Below, piece by piece: positions 1-9,657 of a stretch of 57,503 nucleotides of DNA. Made by a program: the position numbers and the translations under genes. The stretch is taken from NCBI GenBank assembly GCA_030741355.1, contig JASLVM010000007.1, positions 1 to 57,503 on the forward strand. Reading direction: 5' to 3'. The number at the start of each line of letters is the position of its first letter. Position 1 is the first letter of the stretch. Source of the DNA: Candidatus Poseidonia sp. GTDB lineage: Archaea; Thermoplasmatota; Poseidoniia; Poseidoniales; Poseidoniaceae. The notes below the pieces were generated by a model that searched no databases, had not been told where the DNA came from, and saw only the letters and a program-made list of their open reading frames with translations.

Positions 1-356
1 CGGGTAAAAAGGACCCTGCTCGAGCAAGGGAATTGTTGAAACTCGTCGGCTTGGAAGCTGAAGTTGACCGCTTTCCCGGTGAAATCAGCGGGGGCCAGCA
101 GCAGCGAGTGGCCATTGCTCGGAGCATTGCAAAGCGCCCAACCCTCTTGCTGGGCGATGAACTCACCGGCAACCTTGATACCGAAACCTCAAACAAAGTG
201 ATGGAGGCTTTGGTGAGTGCTTGCAAGCAAGAAAACATCACTTCAGTGTTCGTCACACACGACGAAGGCTTGGTGAAATATGCAACCAGAGTGATTCGAA
301 TTGACAGTGGAAAAATCGTCTCAGACGAACAAACCAACAACGATTCTTCGGAGTGA
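1..356 (+). CDS. ABC transporter ATP-binding protein, C-terminal part (LolD/MacB type), cut by the window edge
   Basis: The frame is open from base 3 to the stop at 354-356, giving 117 residues, so the true start lies outside the window. It contains the ABC signature [15 protein letters not shown], a Walker B/D-loop segment [12 protein letters not shown], and the switch histidine in FVTHD. Walker A is not in the window. The pattern is that of LolD/MacB/FtsE-type ATPases that partner FtsX-like permeases. The permease gene starts 9 bases downstream, so the two form one operon and probably one complex that energises extrusion or mechanotransmission at the membrane. One oddity is DELTGNLD where the family normally has DEPTGNLD; the second ATPase of this class in the window (56104-56808) keeps the proline. 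The catalytic Glu after the Walker B Asp is present, so activity is expected. The substrate cannot be told from the sequence. Confidence 0.9.
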   Translation, partial: GKKDPARARELLKLVGLEAEVDRFPGEISGGQQQRVAIARSIAKRPTLLLGDELTGNLDTETSNKVMEALVSACKQENITSVFVTHDEGLVKYATRVIRIDSGKIVSDEQTNNDSSE

Positions 357-365
357 GGTTTTGCG

Positions 366-2813
366 ATGTCTGCTCTCTTGAACAAACGCTTGGCTCGAAG
401 CCTATGGCGGACCAAATTACGGCTTTTGGCCGTCGTGTTGATGGTGTTTGTTGGCGTCTTTGCTGGCATCACCTTTGGAGGCTATGCTCACAACCTCGGA
501 GGCATGTATGAGACCATGCAAGCCGACGATGAAAACGGAGCGAATCTCGCTGATGTTTGGATCGACAATCGTAGCGCTCTTTGGACGCCAGAAGAAGTCA
601 ATTCATTTTGTTCTGCTTTGGAAACGGCATGGGATGCTTCCACTGTTTCTCAATCGCTTGACACTTGTGAAGGTCGAGCTGTAACACAAGGTGCGATGTT
701 CCACACGAACGATTCAGGCGAGCACATCGTGAACGCACTCTGGCACGGCATCGCTGACGGTGCCAACGCCGACCGAGTCTGGATGCCAGAAGGCCATTCT
801 GAAGGCCGGACTGCCGTGGCTGCCGATGAGATTGTCATCGATGCTCACGTAACCGAAGCCCTTGACCTCAGTGTAGGGGATACGGTGACCATCGGGGCTG
901 GAAACGCAACGGCTGAGTTTACACTGGTCGGCACGGGATACCATCCGTTGCACGTCATCATGGCACCCGAGGGCGAATTGTTTCCGGCCGAGCCCGGTCA
1001 ATTCGTGGTAGGCTATCTCTCAGATGCAGGCATGGCTCGCCTCACTGGCGAGGTCATCGGCACGAGCAACACGATTCTGCTTGATGTCGAAGGAACGCCA
1101 TCCTTTGATTTGCCTGATACCAGCGAGTACGAAGGCGATGAGATTGACGCTGTGAAAGGGCTTGTTGATACAGCACTTGCCGAAGCAGCGTTGGACGCCC
1201 GAGTTCGAGATCGTGGACAAAACGAACCCGTTGAAGTCATGCGACAGGATTTGGAAGGAACAAAGCGAACGACCGTCCCCTTCACCGTCATGATCGCCTC
1301 AATTGCTGCGATTACCATTGTTCTCAGCCTTCAGCGCCTGGTTCAAAGTCAGGCCAAAGAAATCGCAGTGCTACGAACATTAGGCGTCAAACGCTCTTCG
1401 CTCATGACGGGGTACCTCATCGCTCCGTTGGCGATTGGTGGCATCGGTTGTGCTCTTGGGGCGTTGGCAGGACCCAGCGGCATGAACGGAATGTTGGACT
1501 TCTACCAAGACTTGGTTGGTGTTCCGATTGTGGAACGCACCGTTCCATCGTCCGTGGTCGCCACCGTCATCGGTTCAACCATGATCGTCGTGTTCTTTTC
1601 GGGCGCCTTCCCTGCATGGAAGGCCAGTCGCCTCGACCCATTGGCCGTGTTAAGCGGTCAAAACGAGATGCGAGTTGGTTCGAACCTGCTTCGAAAACTC
1701 ACCTCGTGGATGCCAACAACGCTTGGCCTCTCCATTCGTTCAAGCGTTCGAAAACCCATTCGTCTGACCATGACCTTTGTCGCTGTTGGCATTTCTCTCA
1801 TGTTGTTTGGCTCGATTCAAATGATGTCAGTTGGCTTACAAGATACGATGGTCGGAGGGCTTGAGGATGACCAGACCTGGGATGCGCAAGTCTACATCAT
1901 GCCGGATGGGGAACAATCGGTGGTGGATTGGGCGGACAACAAAGCGGCCAAGTATGAAATGCTCATCGAAATGCCCCTCGGTTCCGTTGCTGACGCTGAT
2001 GACATACAACGAACATTCACCCTCGTAGGTCTTGATTCATTCGAACGTGGTATGCGCGATGTCTCTCTTCTGGAGGGTGATGCGCCTGTGGGCAAGACCA
2101 CGGTTCCACAGGTCATGATGGATGAAGGAAGCATGACGTTCCTTGGTTGGAGCGTTGGCGAGCGCCACACCGTCAATCTCAACGGAGCCGAAACCGAAGT
2201 TGAAATTACGGGAACAACGGTCGCAGAACTGGCGAGAACGATGTATTTCCTGCGGGAAGATTTGGGTGAGATTTTAGGCGTCAATGCTACTTCCATCTAC
2301 CTTGAACTCCCAGAAGATGTCGAGGTAGATTCTGCACTAGGTGAGGTGTCGTTGGGCATTGTGGAAAGACAAACACTCCTCAATGGCATCAACAGTTTGC
2401 TCGACCAGCAAACCCAGGTTTTCCAGACGATGATGTACCTCGGACTGTTGTTTACGGTTGTTGTCATGTTCAATACGATGATCATGAACGTCGCTGAACG
2501 CGACTTTGAACTGGCAACCTTACGGGTTCTTGGTGCATCGACGCTCAGTCTTGGAACAATGCTTCTGTTTGAGAGCCTGCTCATTGGCATCATCGGTGGC
2601 ATTGTGGGTGTTTTGTTTGCGTATGGAGGGGCCGTGGGGTTAGCTGCCTCGTTCTCATCTTGGCAATTCTTTGTGCCGGTGAACATTGTTCCAAGCGTGG
2701 CATGGCAACTCATGAGTGGAGTCATCATCATCGCCGCAGCCATGACACCGTTTGGCGTATGGCGACTGCGTCGGATGGATTTGGTTGAGAAAGTCAAGGA
2801 CCTTTCTCAGTGA
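366..2813 (+). CDS. FtsX/MacB-type ABC transporter permease
   Basis: 815 residues. A transmembrane helix lies at about 17-40, then an extracellular MacB_PCD-like domain to about residue 300. Three helices follow at about 305-415, forming a first FtsX domain with the typical segment [13 protein letters not shown] further helix lies at about 468-490, then a second extracellular domain, and a final FtsX domain at about 690-810 with the segment [12 protein letters not shown]. This duplicated FtsX architecture with two extracellular domains is known from lipoprotein-release and peptide or antibiotic efflux systems of the MacB/LolCE type. The gene sits 9 bases after the ATPase gene and is translated with it. 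The ATG at 366 is the first start after the ATPase stop and gives a sensible membrane-insertion N-terminus. The transported substrate is not identifiable. A second, much larger permease of the same class is at 51518-56107. Confidence 0.88.
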   Translation: MSALLNKRLARSLWRTKLRLLAVVLMVFVGVFAGITFGGYAHNLGGMYETMQADDENGANLADVWIDNRSALWTPEEVNSFCSALETAWDASTVSQSLDTCEGRAVTQGAMFHTNDSGEHIVNALWHGIADGANADRVWMPEGHSEGRTAVAADEIVIDAHVTEALDLSVGDTVTIGAGNATAEFTLVGTGYHPLHVIMAPEGELFPAEPGQFVVGYLSDAGMARLTGEVIGTSNTILLDVEGTPSFDLPDTSEYEGDEIDAVKGLVDTALAEAALDARVRDRGQNEPVEVMRQDLEGTKRTTVPFTVMIASIAAITIVLSLQRLVQSQAKEIAVLRTLGVKRSSLMTGYLIAPLAIGGIGCALGALAGPSGMNGMLDFYQDLVGVPIVERTVPSSVVATVIGSTMIVVFFSGAFPAWKASRLDPLAVLSGQNEMRVGSNLLRKLTSWMPTTLGLSIRSSVRKPIRLTMTFVAVGISLMLFGSIQMMSVGLQDTMVGGLEDDQTWDAQVYIMPDGEQSVVDWADNKAAKYEMLIEMPLGSVADADDIQRTFTLVGLDSFERGMRDVSLLEGDAPVGKTTVPQVMMDEGSMTFLGWSVGERHTVNLNGAETEVEITGTTVAELARTMYFLREDLGEILGVNATSIYLELPEDVEVDSALGEVSLGIVERQTLLNGINSLLDQQTQVFQTMMYLGLLFTVVVMFNTMIMNVAERDFELATLRVLGASTLSLGTMLLFESLLIGIIGGIVGVLFAYGGAVGLAASFSSWQFFVPVNIVPSVAWQLMSGVIIIAAAMTPFGVWRLRRMDLVEKVKDLSQ

Positions 2814-2825
2814 AGCGATTCATTC

Positions 2826-4208
2826 ATGGGGCGACTCCCCCTGCTTGTTTCCATGGTGGAACTTCCAGAACCCGGGCTTCGCATCAAAGCGAGTGTTTCC
2901 ACCCACAACGAAACGGTGGAACATGTTGGCCTCGTGCTGCCACCGGCCGCTCCAAAACACGTCTCCATCAAATTGGACAACGGCTACAACGTTTCCTATC
3001 CTGCCGAAGCCGTGCAAGACTGGGAAGAACTCGACCCGCTTCAGCCCCCTGCCAGCGGCGAACTTCATCGGCCAGAGGAAAATGATGCCCTGCCCAGAGT
3101 GCGACTCATCCACACAGGTGGAACCATTGCATCCAAAGTGGACTACGCCACAGGCGCCGTCGAAGCCAAATTCGAACCTGAGGAAATGCTCGATGCTATA
3201 CCCGAACTCGCACAAATCGCTCGTTTGGATGCCGTCAAAATTGGCAACATGTTCAGCGATGACATTCGACCAAAACATTGGAACATCATGGCCAACGCTT
3301 GCGCCGATGCTTTTGCAGACGGTTGCCGGGGGGTGGTCATCGCTCACGGCACCGATACCCTTCACATCACCTCATCAGCGTTGAACTTCGCCTTTGCTGG
3401 CAAAGGAACACGCCCCGCTGGCCCCATCGTCATGGTGGGCTCCCAGCGCTCAAGCGACCGAGGCTCGTCCGACGCCACGGAGAATCTGCTGGCGGCTGTT
3501 CATTGGGCGGCCACCGGCCCGCTCCCCATCGGTGATGCCGGCGATGCGGTCTCGCTCGTGATGCACGACGCTCAAAGCGATGGCGTGATGGCCGTTCATT
3601 CGGGCCTTGCAGTTCGCAAAATGCACTCCACTCGGAGAGATGCCTTTCAAGCCGTGAACGGGCAACCGATCGCAAGAGTCACAATCTCACCAGACGGATT
3701 CACGACCACGTGGCTGCCGTGGTATGAGAAGGCTCGAGAAGAAGCGGATGAACGACCGGTGGCCGGGCGACCCACGTCCTATGAACCCGGACAACGCTTC
3801 GCCCAATTCATCGCAGGCCCATGGCTCTACGCCGAACAAATCGAAGCCGTGGTGAACACCGGCGTCCAAGGCGTCATCATTCACGGCACGGGTCTTGGCC
3901 ATCTTCCCATCGATGACCCGCAGAACGATGCGCCGGAAAACGCCCTCTTGTGGCGGGCCCTCACGAGATGCGTGAACAGGGAATTGCCGGTGTTGATCGT
4001 GAACCAATGCATTCACGGCCCGGTCGATATGAACGTCTACTCCAAAGGTCGCAAACAGCAGGCGATGGGGCTCTTGGGCCATGGCATCACCTCAACTCCA
4101 GAAGCCATGACGGCCAAGTTGCACTGGGTGCTTTCTCAAAACTTGGACATCAAAAAGGCCCTTGCCTCAAACCTGTGCGGAGAACACCGCGAGACCTTGT
4201 GGGAATGA
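2826..4208 (+). CDS. gatD: Glutamyl-tRNA(Gln) amidotransferase subunit D
   Basis: 460 residues. GatD is the asparaginase-like subunit of the archaeal GatDE enzyme. It releases ammonia from glutamine, and GatE uses that ammonia to convert Glu-tRNA(Gln) to Gln-tRNA(Gln). An N-terminal GatD-specific domain of about 75 residues is followed by an L-asparaginase fold. The nucleophile motif TGGTIAS is at 97-103 (Thr100), the second catalytic motif HGTDT at 174-178, the segment VGSQRSSD follows, and IIHGTGLGHLP lies in the C-terminal half. The N-terminal extension before TGGTIAS separates it from a plain asparaginase, which would begin near that motif. The gene is 12 bases after the permease stop, so it may be co-transcribed, although the function is unrelated. 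gatE is not in the window. GatD is archaea-specific and is one of the taxonomic markers here. Confidence 0.93.
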   Translation: MGRLPLLVSMVELPEPGLRIKASVSTHNETVEHVGLVLPPAAPKHVSIKLDNGYNVSYPAEAVQDWEELDPLQPPASGELHRPEENDALPRVRLIHTGGTIASKVDYATGAVEAKFEPEEMLDAIPELAQIARLDAVKIGNMFSDDIRPKHWNIMANACADAFADGCRGVVIAHGTDTLHITSSALNFAFAGKGTRPAGPIVMVGSQRSSDRGSSDATENLLAAVHWAATGPLPIGDAGDAVSLVMHDAQSDGVMAVHSGLAVRKMHSTRRDAFQAVNGQPIARVTISPDGFTTTWLPWYEKAREEADERPVAGRPTSYEPGQRFAQFIAGPWLYAEQIEAVVNTGVQGVIIHGTGLGHLPIDDPQNDAPENALLWRALTRCVNRELPVLIVNQCIHGPVDMNVYSKGRKQQAMGLLGHGITSTPEAMTAKLHWVLSQNLDIKKALASNLCGEHRETLWE

Positions 4209-4246
4209 GCGTTTGAATCAAAAACCGAGTCGGATGTGATTGAACC

Positions 4247-5809
4247 GTGGACAACCAAGTCAACGATGCTTTGGAAGACCTCCGTGCGAAGCGTGAAAAC
4301 GCTCGCCTAGGCGGTGGCTTGAAGCGTCAGGAATCCATTCGTTCAAGCGGTCGAGGAACCGCTCGAGACCGTATTGGCCTCCTTTTGGACGAAGGTTCCT
4401 TCCTCGAGGTTGACGCCTTCGTCACGCACCGAACCGATGACCACAACATGTTCCTCCACCAAACCCTGGGCGACGGTGTGGTCGCCGGCCAAGGCACCGT
4501 TGAAGGCCGTCGAGTGTATTGTTTCGCTCAAGATTTTAGCGTCCACGGCGGAAGCATGGGGGAAATGCACGCTCTAAAAATCGCCAAAATCGTTGAGATG
4601 GCTGAACGGGCAAAAGCCCCGCTTATCGCCATGTGGGACGGAGGCGGTCAACGCGCCCACGATGGCGTCAATGCATTGGCAGGAACAGGAGAGATGCTCG
4701 ACCGGCTGGTGCAGTGCAGTGGACGCATACCGATGATCAGTGTCGTCCTTGGCCCCGTAGTCGGGGTTTCTGCCTTGGCAGCCTCCCTCTCCGACTTCAC
4801 CATTCTGGGCGAGGAGCACGGCCAACTCTTCCTCTCGTCCCCTCTTGAAACGCCGGAGGTCATCAACGGCGAAGTGGACGCTGCTGGCTTAGGCGGCGCT
4901 AACCTCCACGCTTCCCGTTCCGGTATTGCTTCCTTGATTGCTGACGACGAAGAGGACGCTTGTGAATTGGCAGCGACACTTCTTTCCTATCTTCCCGACC
5001 ACAACATGGCCGAAGCGCCGGTGTTGGCCACGGGCGACCCCATGACGCGATTGAACGACACCCTGCAAGACATTGTACCCGACAACCCCAACAAACCCTA
5101 CGACATGGTCAGCGTGGTCGAAGAAGTCGTTGACGACGGGGTGTTCATGGAATTGTTCCCTGCTTACGCCGATAACATCATCATCGGTTTTGCCCGAATG
5201 AACGGTTCAACCGTTGGCGTCATCGGTAACCAACCCAAAGTGCTCGCAGGTTGTCTTGACATCGACGCCTCCATCAAAGCGGCACGATTCATTCGTACCT
5301 GTGACGCGTTCAACATCCCACTTCTGACCTTCGAGGATGTCCCTGGCTTCCTCCCTGGTGTTGTTCAAGAGTGGGGCGGCATCATCCGACACGGAGCGAA
5401 GTTGCTGTTCGCCTACGCTGAAGCCACCGTTCCCAAACTCACCCTCGTCACTCGCAAAGCCTACGGTGGAGCCTATCTCGCCATGTCTTGCAAGCACTTG
5501 CAAAGCGATTACAACGTGGCTTGGCCGACGGCAGAACTCGCCGTTATGGGTGCAGAGGGTGCGGTCAACATCATTCACAGGAGAGAGATTGGAGCGGTCC
5601 CTGATGAAGAAAAAGAAGGCGTCCGACAACGACTCGTTGACGAATACAAGGCCAAGTTCGGCGACCCCTATGTTGCAGCACGCAACGGCTGGTTGGATGA
5701 CGTCATTGAACCGCAGGAGAGTCGCCTCAGGCTGTGCCGCGCCCTGAACATTTTGAAATCGAAGCGAGAATGGTCGCCACCGAAGAAACACGGAAACATT
5801 CCGTTGTGA
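4247..5809 (+). CDS. Acyl-CoA (propionyl/methylmalonyl-CoA) carboxylase carboxyltransferase subunit
   Basis: 520 residues from a GTG start. This is a biotin-dependent carboxyltransferase of the PccB/MmdA family, which moves carboxyl from biotin to an acyl-CoA such as propionyl-CoA or acetyl-CoA. The family features are the N-terminal RARERI-like segment (here GTARDRIGLLLDEGSF), the CoA-binding DFSVHGGSMGEMHALKI, the oxyanion-type DGGGQRAHDGV (usually DGGGARIQEG), the C-terminal half motif FEDVPGFLPG, and the KAYGGAYLAMSCKHL segment (usually GGAYDVMSSKHL). Full family length is retained. The biotin carboxylase and biotin carrier subunits are not nearby, so they must be encoded elsewhere. Substrate specificity cannot be fixed from the sequence. 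The gene ends at TGA 5807-5809, directly abutting the stop codon of the opposing gene. Confidence 0.9.
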   Translation: MDNQVNDALEDLRAKRENARLGGGLKRQESIRSSGRGTARDRIGLLLDEGSFLEVDAFVTHRTDDHNMFLHQTLGDGVVAGQGTVEGRRVYCFAQDFSVHGGSMGEMHALKIAKIVEMAERAKAPLIAMWDGGGQRAHDGVNALAGTGEMLDRLVQCSGRIPMISVVLGPVVGVSALAASLSDFTILGEEHGQLFLSSPLETPEVINGEVDAAGLGGANLHASRSGIASLIADDEEDACELAATLLSYLPDHNMAEAPVLATGDPMTRLNDTLQDIVPDNPNKPYDMVSVVEEVVDDGVFMELFPAYADNIIIGFARMNGSTVGVIGNQPKVLAGCLDIDASIKAARFIRTCDAFNIPLLTFEDVPGFLPGVVQEWGGIIRHGAKLLFAYAEATVPKLTLVTRKAYGGAYLAMSCKHLQSDYNVAWPTAELAVMGAEGAVNIIHRREIGAVPDEEKEGVRQRLVDEYKAKFGDPYVAARNGWLDDVIEPQESRLRLCRALNILKSKREWSPPKKHGNIPL

Positions 5810-8554
5810 TCATTTCAACCGGTTCGCTCTTGCCAAGAGCCCCCCGCCACCGGTCGATTCCTCCGTTGAGTCGTCCTGAACCACCGCAGGCATGACGTCC
5901 TCGACGGAGTCGTTACGCTGTCGCAAGAACAAAACAGCGACGAGGGCCACGAGGAGGCCAACGCCGGCGCCTGCGAGAACCACGCTGCTCAGACCGCCCG
6001 TCTCGTCTCCTGAAGGACCGCTTTGGTCCCCGTTCGTGTTGTTGGCCAACGAGGGGTCAAACACCGTTGTTGCCAAGACGCTCCGGTCCAAATCCGAATC
6101 GTAGATTTCAAGCTGAATGTAGACCGATGCGGCGGCGGCGTTGATGGGAAGAAGCGTCACGCACTGGAAGACACCGCTGGAACTGCTCAGACACGAATGG
6201 TTCACCGCCACGTTCACGTTGTCAACGGAAACATTGGCATCGGTGTTCACCACCCCATCCACGTCCACCACAGACCAGTACATGTTCGCGGTTGACCCAC
6301 CGAGGGATTGAACCGAATCAATGTTGACAAACGGGAGGTCGGGCACAGGCTCAACGATGAGTGACAGGGAAGCGCTGTGGGCCGATGAGCCATCGGATAC
6401 ATTCAGCCAGACCTCATCGATCACACCGAAGAAATCCGTCCTTGGCGTGAACATCATCGACCCGTTGACCTGCGACACCGAGATATCGGCCCCACCCCCT
6501 TCGAACGTCCAGGACAAACCGTCCCCGTCAACATCGTAGGCCATCGCTTCCAAATCAAGCGTCATGGTTTCGTCCTCAAGCAGGGTCAGATTGCTCCACG
6601 CACTGTTGTTGATGAGGACCGGGTCGTCCACCGGGTTGACCACCACCGGTATCTCCAGCATCAACGAGGGGTTCACACCATCTGAAACCAAGAGTTGCAA
6701 AACGGTGGCTCCGTGCTGGTTTGGCAACGGTGTGATGGTGATTTGTTCGCCTTCAATGCTGTAGCGCACCGGTGACTGCGTCCCGCTCTTCTCATCATCA
6801 ATTCGAACATCCAATTCTTCGCCCTCTGGGTCGGAGACCACCTGAAGAACATTGTAGGCGAGACTCGGGCCGTCTTCGTCCATCTCCTGAATCGGGACGG
6901 TTCCATCCTTGACCGGTGGGTCGTCAACGGGGGTGAGAACAACACGGAGTTGCGTTGTTGCTTCGTCAACGGTCAAGCCATCGCTTCGTAAAACGAGGTC
7001 CAACTTGCACTCGCCCAGCCATTCCTCGTCAAGGGCGTGAGTGACGGTAAGCGACAGCCCATCTTCAGCAAGGCTCAATCCGAAATGGTCGGCGTCGGGG
7101 TCTGAAAGGGATGCGTCCACCACGCGAACGGGTTGGCCGTCAGGGTCAACAGCGATACTTGAGGTGTTGATGGCCTTCTCCCCACGTTGGGCGAGGTAAA
7201 TCACTGGCTTGGGCGAAACGAGTTCAATGGGTGTGTTCTCCCTCAAGACGGTCGTGGTGAAGATGCTGGGCGCGCCCTCCACCTCCACTCGCAACCATGC
7301 TTTCTGTAGGCCAGGAGCGACCGGTGCCATCGGATATTGACACCCTGCAGTACCGTTGGGTGATAACGAAGGCGTTGTTTCCCACGGCCCGTTGAACCAA
7401 CCGCAGGTGATGTTTACATCCCACCCCGCAGGTAATTCAGAGAAGTTGGTGCCGTCGCGAAGCGTCCATCCAAGTTGGACCTCAAGGGCCTGTGTTCCAT
7501 TGACCGAAACCGAAGAGTTGTGGCTCAACTCTTGCGAGGTCCATCGCAGGAAGGAAGCCGGCGTCAGGTCTTCGTCAACGTAGGCGTTGGCATCGCTGAC
7601 CGTACGAGGTCCATTCACACGGTTGAAGGCCTCACGGAAACGTTCGTGGTCGGCGTGCAGAATCGTATCAAGATAGGCGACGACATGGTCGGAGGTAATC
7701 TCAATTTGAGCCGTCTGACTCATCGTCGCATCACCGTCGTTTTCGAAGAAGTTCTGGCTGTCCTGGAATTGATAGTGGTTCGCACCCAGCAGATGCATCC
7801 AGTGCCAGGCGATGCCGCCGTGCTCCTCCACCCGCTCCATGGCTTCCTGTGATGGAGCGACTTCGTCAACGGTCCCCGTGATGAAGAATCCGACGTTGGG
7901 GGTAGGGAGGTTCGGGGATGCAATATCCGACCAAGAGAAGCCTTGGTCGAGGCTTTCAAGATTGAGACCAAGGCCAAACAGACCTCGAGGGGGATGGAAG
8001 GTGTCCGAACGTGTACTCAGGTCCCAGAATGGATAGGCGAGATAGGCAGCAGTGGCGCCCAAACCGTGCCCGGAAACAGCCCAATGGTCAAGGTCGATGT
8101 TACCGGTGCTGCCCAACACATGTCGGTTGGTCAGGTTTTGTTCTTCCATCTCATCAGCGAGATCCACCAGCAATTCCAGCGTCTCCTCCACATCCGTTTC
8201 GTCCGACACGGGTTGCGTCACGATGACGATGAAACCCCTCTTGACGAGTTCATCGGTCAGCAGCGTGTAGCTGTCGATGGATTCACCGCTGTCTCCAATG
8301 AACACCAACCACGAAAACGGCCCGTTGCCAGCCATCTCCTTGTCTTCTCCCTCAAACATCGCAGGGTAGACCATGCGAACTTCAGGCGAAAAAGGGCCGC
8401 CAAGACGGAATTCAGTCCACCCAACGGGGAAATCTACCCCCTCGTGGCTGCCCTCAAAGGAGGTGCCTTCCTCAAGCAACGCCAAGACAGACGGTGAAGC
8501 AAGCGAGAGAACCACCACGCATGTCAGCAGCGTACGAAGACGGAGCATGCTCAT
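5810..8554 (-). CDS. Surface-anchored protein with alpha/beta-hydrolase-like domain lacking the nucleophile Ser, plus cadherin/Ig-like repeats
   Basis: 914 residues. A signal peptide (about 1-26) is followed by an alpha/beta-hydrolase domain at about 55-310, related to chlorophyllase/dienelactone/PET-hydrolase-type enzymes. The nucleophile elbow reads SGHGLGA at 161-167, so the usual Ser is Gly164. The acid (D230, in TGTVDEVAP) and His (H260, in GANHYQF) positions are intact. After about residue 330 come an Ig-like segment and tandem cadherin/Ig-like repeats with VDDPP and VDDPV linkers and FFG turns. A C-terminal helix (about 850-875) and an acidic cytoplasmic tail complete a type I surface topology. 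N-glycosylation sequons are frequent. The hydrolase domain may be a binding pseudoenzyme. Translation could also start two codons later at Met3. The stop codon abuts that of the carboxyltransferase gene on the other strand. Confidence 0.75.
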   Translation of the reverse strand: MSMLRLRTLLTCVVVLSLASPSVLALLEEGTSFEGSHEGVDFPVGWTEFRLGGPFSPEVRMVYPAMFEGEDKEMAGNGPFSWLVFIGDSGESIDSYTLLTDELVKRGFIVIVTQPVSDETDVEETLELLVDLADEMEEQNLTNRHVLGSTGNIDLDHWAVSGHGLGATAAYLAYPFWDLSTRSDTFHPPRGLFGLGLNLESLDQGFSWSDIASPNLPTPNVGFFITGTVDEVAPSQEAMERVEEHGGIAWHWMHLLGANHYQFQDSQNFFENDGDATMSQTAQIEITSDHVVAYLDTILHADHERFREAFNRVNGPRTVSDANAYVDEDLTPASFLRWTSQELSHNSSVSVNGTQALEVQLGWTLRDGTNFSELPAGWDVNITCGWFNGPWETTPSLSPNGTAGCQYPMAPVAPGLQKAWLRVEVEGAPSIFTTTVLRENTPIELVSPKPVIYLAQRGEKAINTSSIAVDPDGQPVRVVDASLSDPDADHFGLSLAEDGLSLTVTHALDEEWLGECKLDLVLRSDGLTVDEATTQLRVVLTPVDDPPVKDGTVPIQEMDEDGPSLAYNVLQVVSDPEGEELDVRIDDEKSGTQSPVRYSIEGEQITITPLPNQHGATVLQLLVSDGVNPSLMLEIPVVVNPVDDPVLINNSAWSNLTLLEDETMTLDLEAMAYDVDGDGLSWTFEGGGADISVSQVNGSMMFTPRTDFFGVIDEVWLNVSDGSSAHSASLSLIVEPVPDLPFVNIDSVQSLGGSTANMYWSVVDVDGVVNTDANVSVDNVNVAVNHSCLSSSSGVFQCVTLLPINAAAASVYIQLEIYDSDLDRSVLATTVFDPSLANNTNGDQSGPSGDETGGLSSVVLAGAGVGLLVALVAVLFLRQRNDSVEDVMPAVVQDDSTEESTGGGGLLARANRLK

Positions 8555-8598
8555 CCCTTGGTTCGTCGTCGGCGTGGTGAATCAAAGAGTCTTCCCCC

Positions 8599-9576
8599 TC
8601 ATGCATAGGAGGACAGTACGCATTCTGCTTCGAGCAAGCGTGTGAGGAGAAGTCCCAAGTCCGGGAGGTCTCCCGCCCTTTCAGGAGCCCACAACCGTCG
8701 CCAACAAGCCAGGTGCTGAGCGACGAGAAGCCAGCGCCCGTCCAAACCATTCTGCACGATGGCTGCAACCCGTTCGTCTACAGAACCCTTCATCGGGTTG
8801 TACGAAGAGTTGAGGTAAATTGCATCGGCTTTCCCCTCGAGCGTCCCGTCAAAATCAACGAAGACCGTTGGCGCTTCATCGGTGATGCCTTTTGACCACG
8901 ATCCGTCTTCCAATGGCCGATGGCTGGGCAATTGATGGAGACGGCCCCCCGCCGCAGTCCAAGCCGCTGCGGTGGAACGTGCTGCACCACCACCGCCGAC
9001 CAGACCCAAAACATGCTCTTTTGCTTCGATACCGTGGTGGTGAAGGGCGTCCACGACCCCTTCACCGTCAACGCCTGCGCACCACCAACCGCGTCCATCC
9101 CATCGCAGCGCATTGACGCATTTGTTCACCATGCTTTCGTCGACGGCTACCACGGCTCCCGAATCGAGTTGGTGTTTGAGCGGAGCGGTCAAGTTGAGCC
9201 AAATTTCATCATCAAACATACGAGTGGGGAGGTCTGCATCCGGGGGTTGTACGTCTGTGCGCATCGGGTGTTGCGAGACCAACTTGGGATGGCATTCCAA
9301 AACCAGCATGGCTGCGTCTACGGCCTTGCTCACCAAGGCTTTGGTTCGAAATTTGTTGAAGACGGACTGGGTGTAGGCCCACGGGATGGGTTCGGGGACC
9401 GCACCTGCATAGCCCCAAGCAAAAGCATCGGGGATAGATGAGACATCAACGAGTTCCATTCTCAGCTGCTTGTCACTCACCTTCAAGCCCAAGTGTTTGA
9501 CCACCAGCGCAATGAGAAGCGGGGAAAGACTGTGGTCCACCGGTCGGCCGGCAATTCCATATCGAATTGCTGCCAT
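8599..9576 (-). CDS. Divergent shikimate dehydrogenase (AroE)-like protein
   Basis: 325 residues. AroE reduces 3-dehydroshikimate to shikimate with NADPH in aromatic amino acid synthesis. The substrate motif GRPVDHSLSPLL is at 10-21 (family GxPIxHSxSP). The lysine motif is LNLTAPLKHQ at 127-136 (Lys134; family NxTxPxK), and the catalytic Asp position is GVDGEG with Asp170 (family GxNTDxxG). A glycine-rich nucleotide-binding turn GLVGGGGAAR is at 191-200. The catalytic Lys/Asp pair is therefore present. It differs from ordinary AroE in length and in a spacer of about 105 residues between the first motif and NLTAP, where about 45 is usual. The Asn-Thr of the NTD motif is also lost. No other shikimate pathway gene is near. 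It could be a true but divergent AroE or a paralogue with another substrate. It is transcribed away from the 9658 gene. Confidence 0.7.
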   Translation of the reverse strand: MAAIRYGIAGRPVDHSLSPLLIALVVKHLGLKVSDKQLRMELVDVSSIPDAFAWGYAGAVPEPIPWAYTQSVFNKFRTKALVSKAVDAAMLVLECHPKLVSQHPMRTDVQPPDADLPTRMFDDEIWLNLTAPLKHQLDSGAVVAVDESMVNKCVNALRWDGRGWWCAGVDGEGVVDALHHHGIEAKEHVLGLVGGGGAARSTAAAWTAAGGRLHQLPSHRPLEDGSWSKGITDEAPTVFVDFDGTLEGKADAIYLNSSYNPMKGSVDERVAAIVQNGLDGRWLLVAQHLACWRRLWAPERAGDLPDLGLLLTRLLEAECVLSSYA

Positions 9577-9657
9577 GTCATCACCAAAGGCTCACAACAC
9601 AAAAAGGCGACGAATGCCGTCTTAACCTTCAAGAGGGAGTGGGCCGTCAGAGAATAC
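9577..9657. promoter_or_regulatory. Short divergent intergenic region
   Basis: These 81 bases separate the AroE-like gene (leftward) from the small membrane protein gene (rightward), so promoters for both directions must lie here or in the coding ends. An A-rich stretch (caacacaaaaag, about 9595-9606) and a TTAA (about 9622-9626) are the only AT-rich elements. No convincing TATA box can be assigned to either strand by eye. Confidence 0.35.

Noticed and set aside
9493-9657. Upstream extension of the small membrane protein
   Set aside because: Would overlap the start of the divergent AroE-like gene and adds a basic stretch with no support. The ATG at 9658 gives a self-contained membrane protein.
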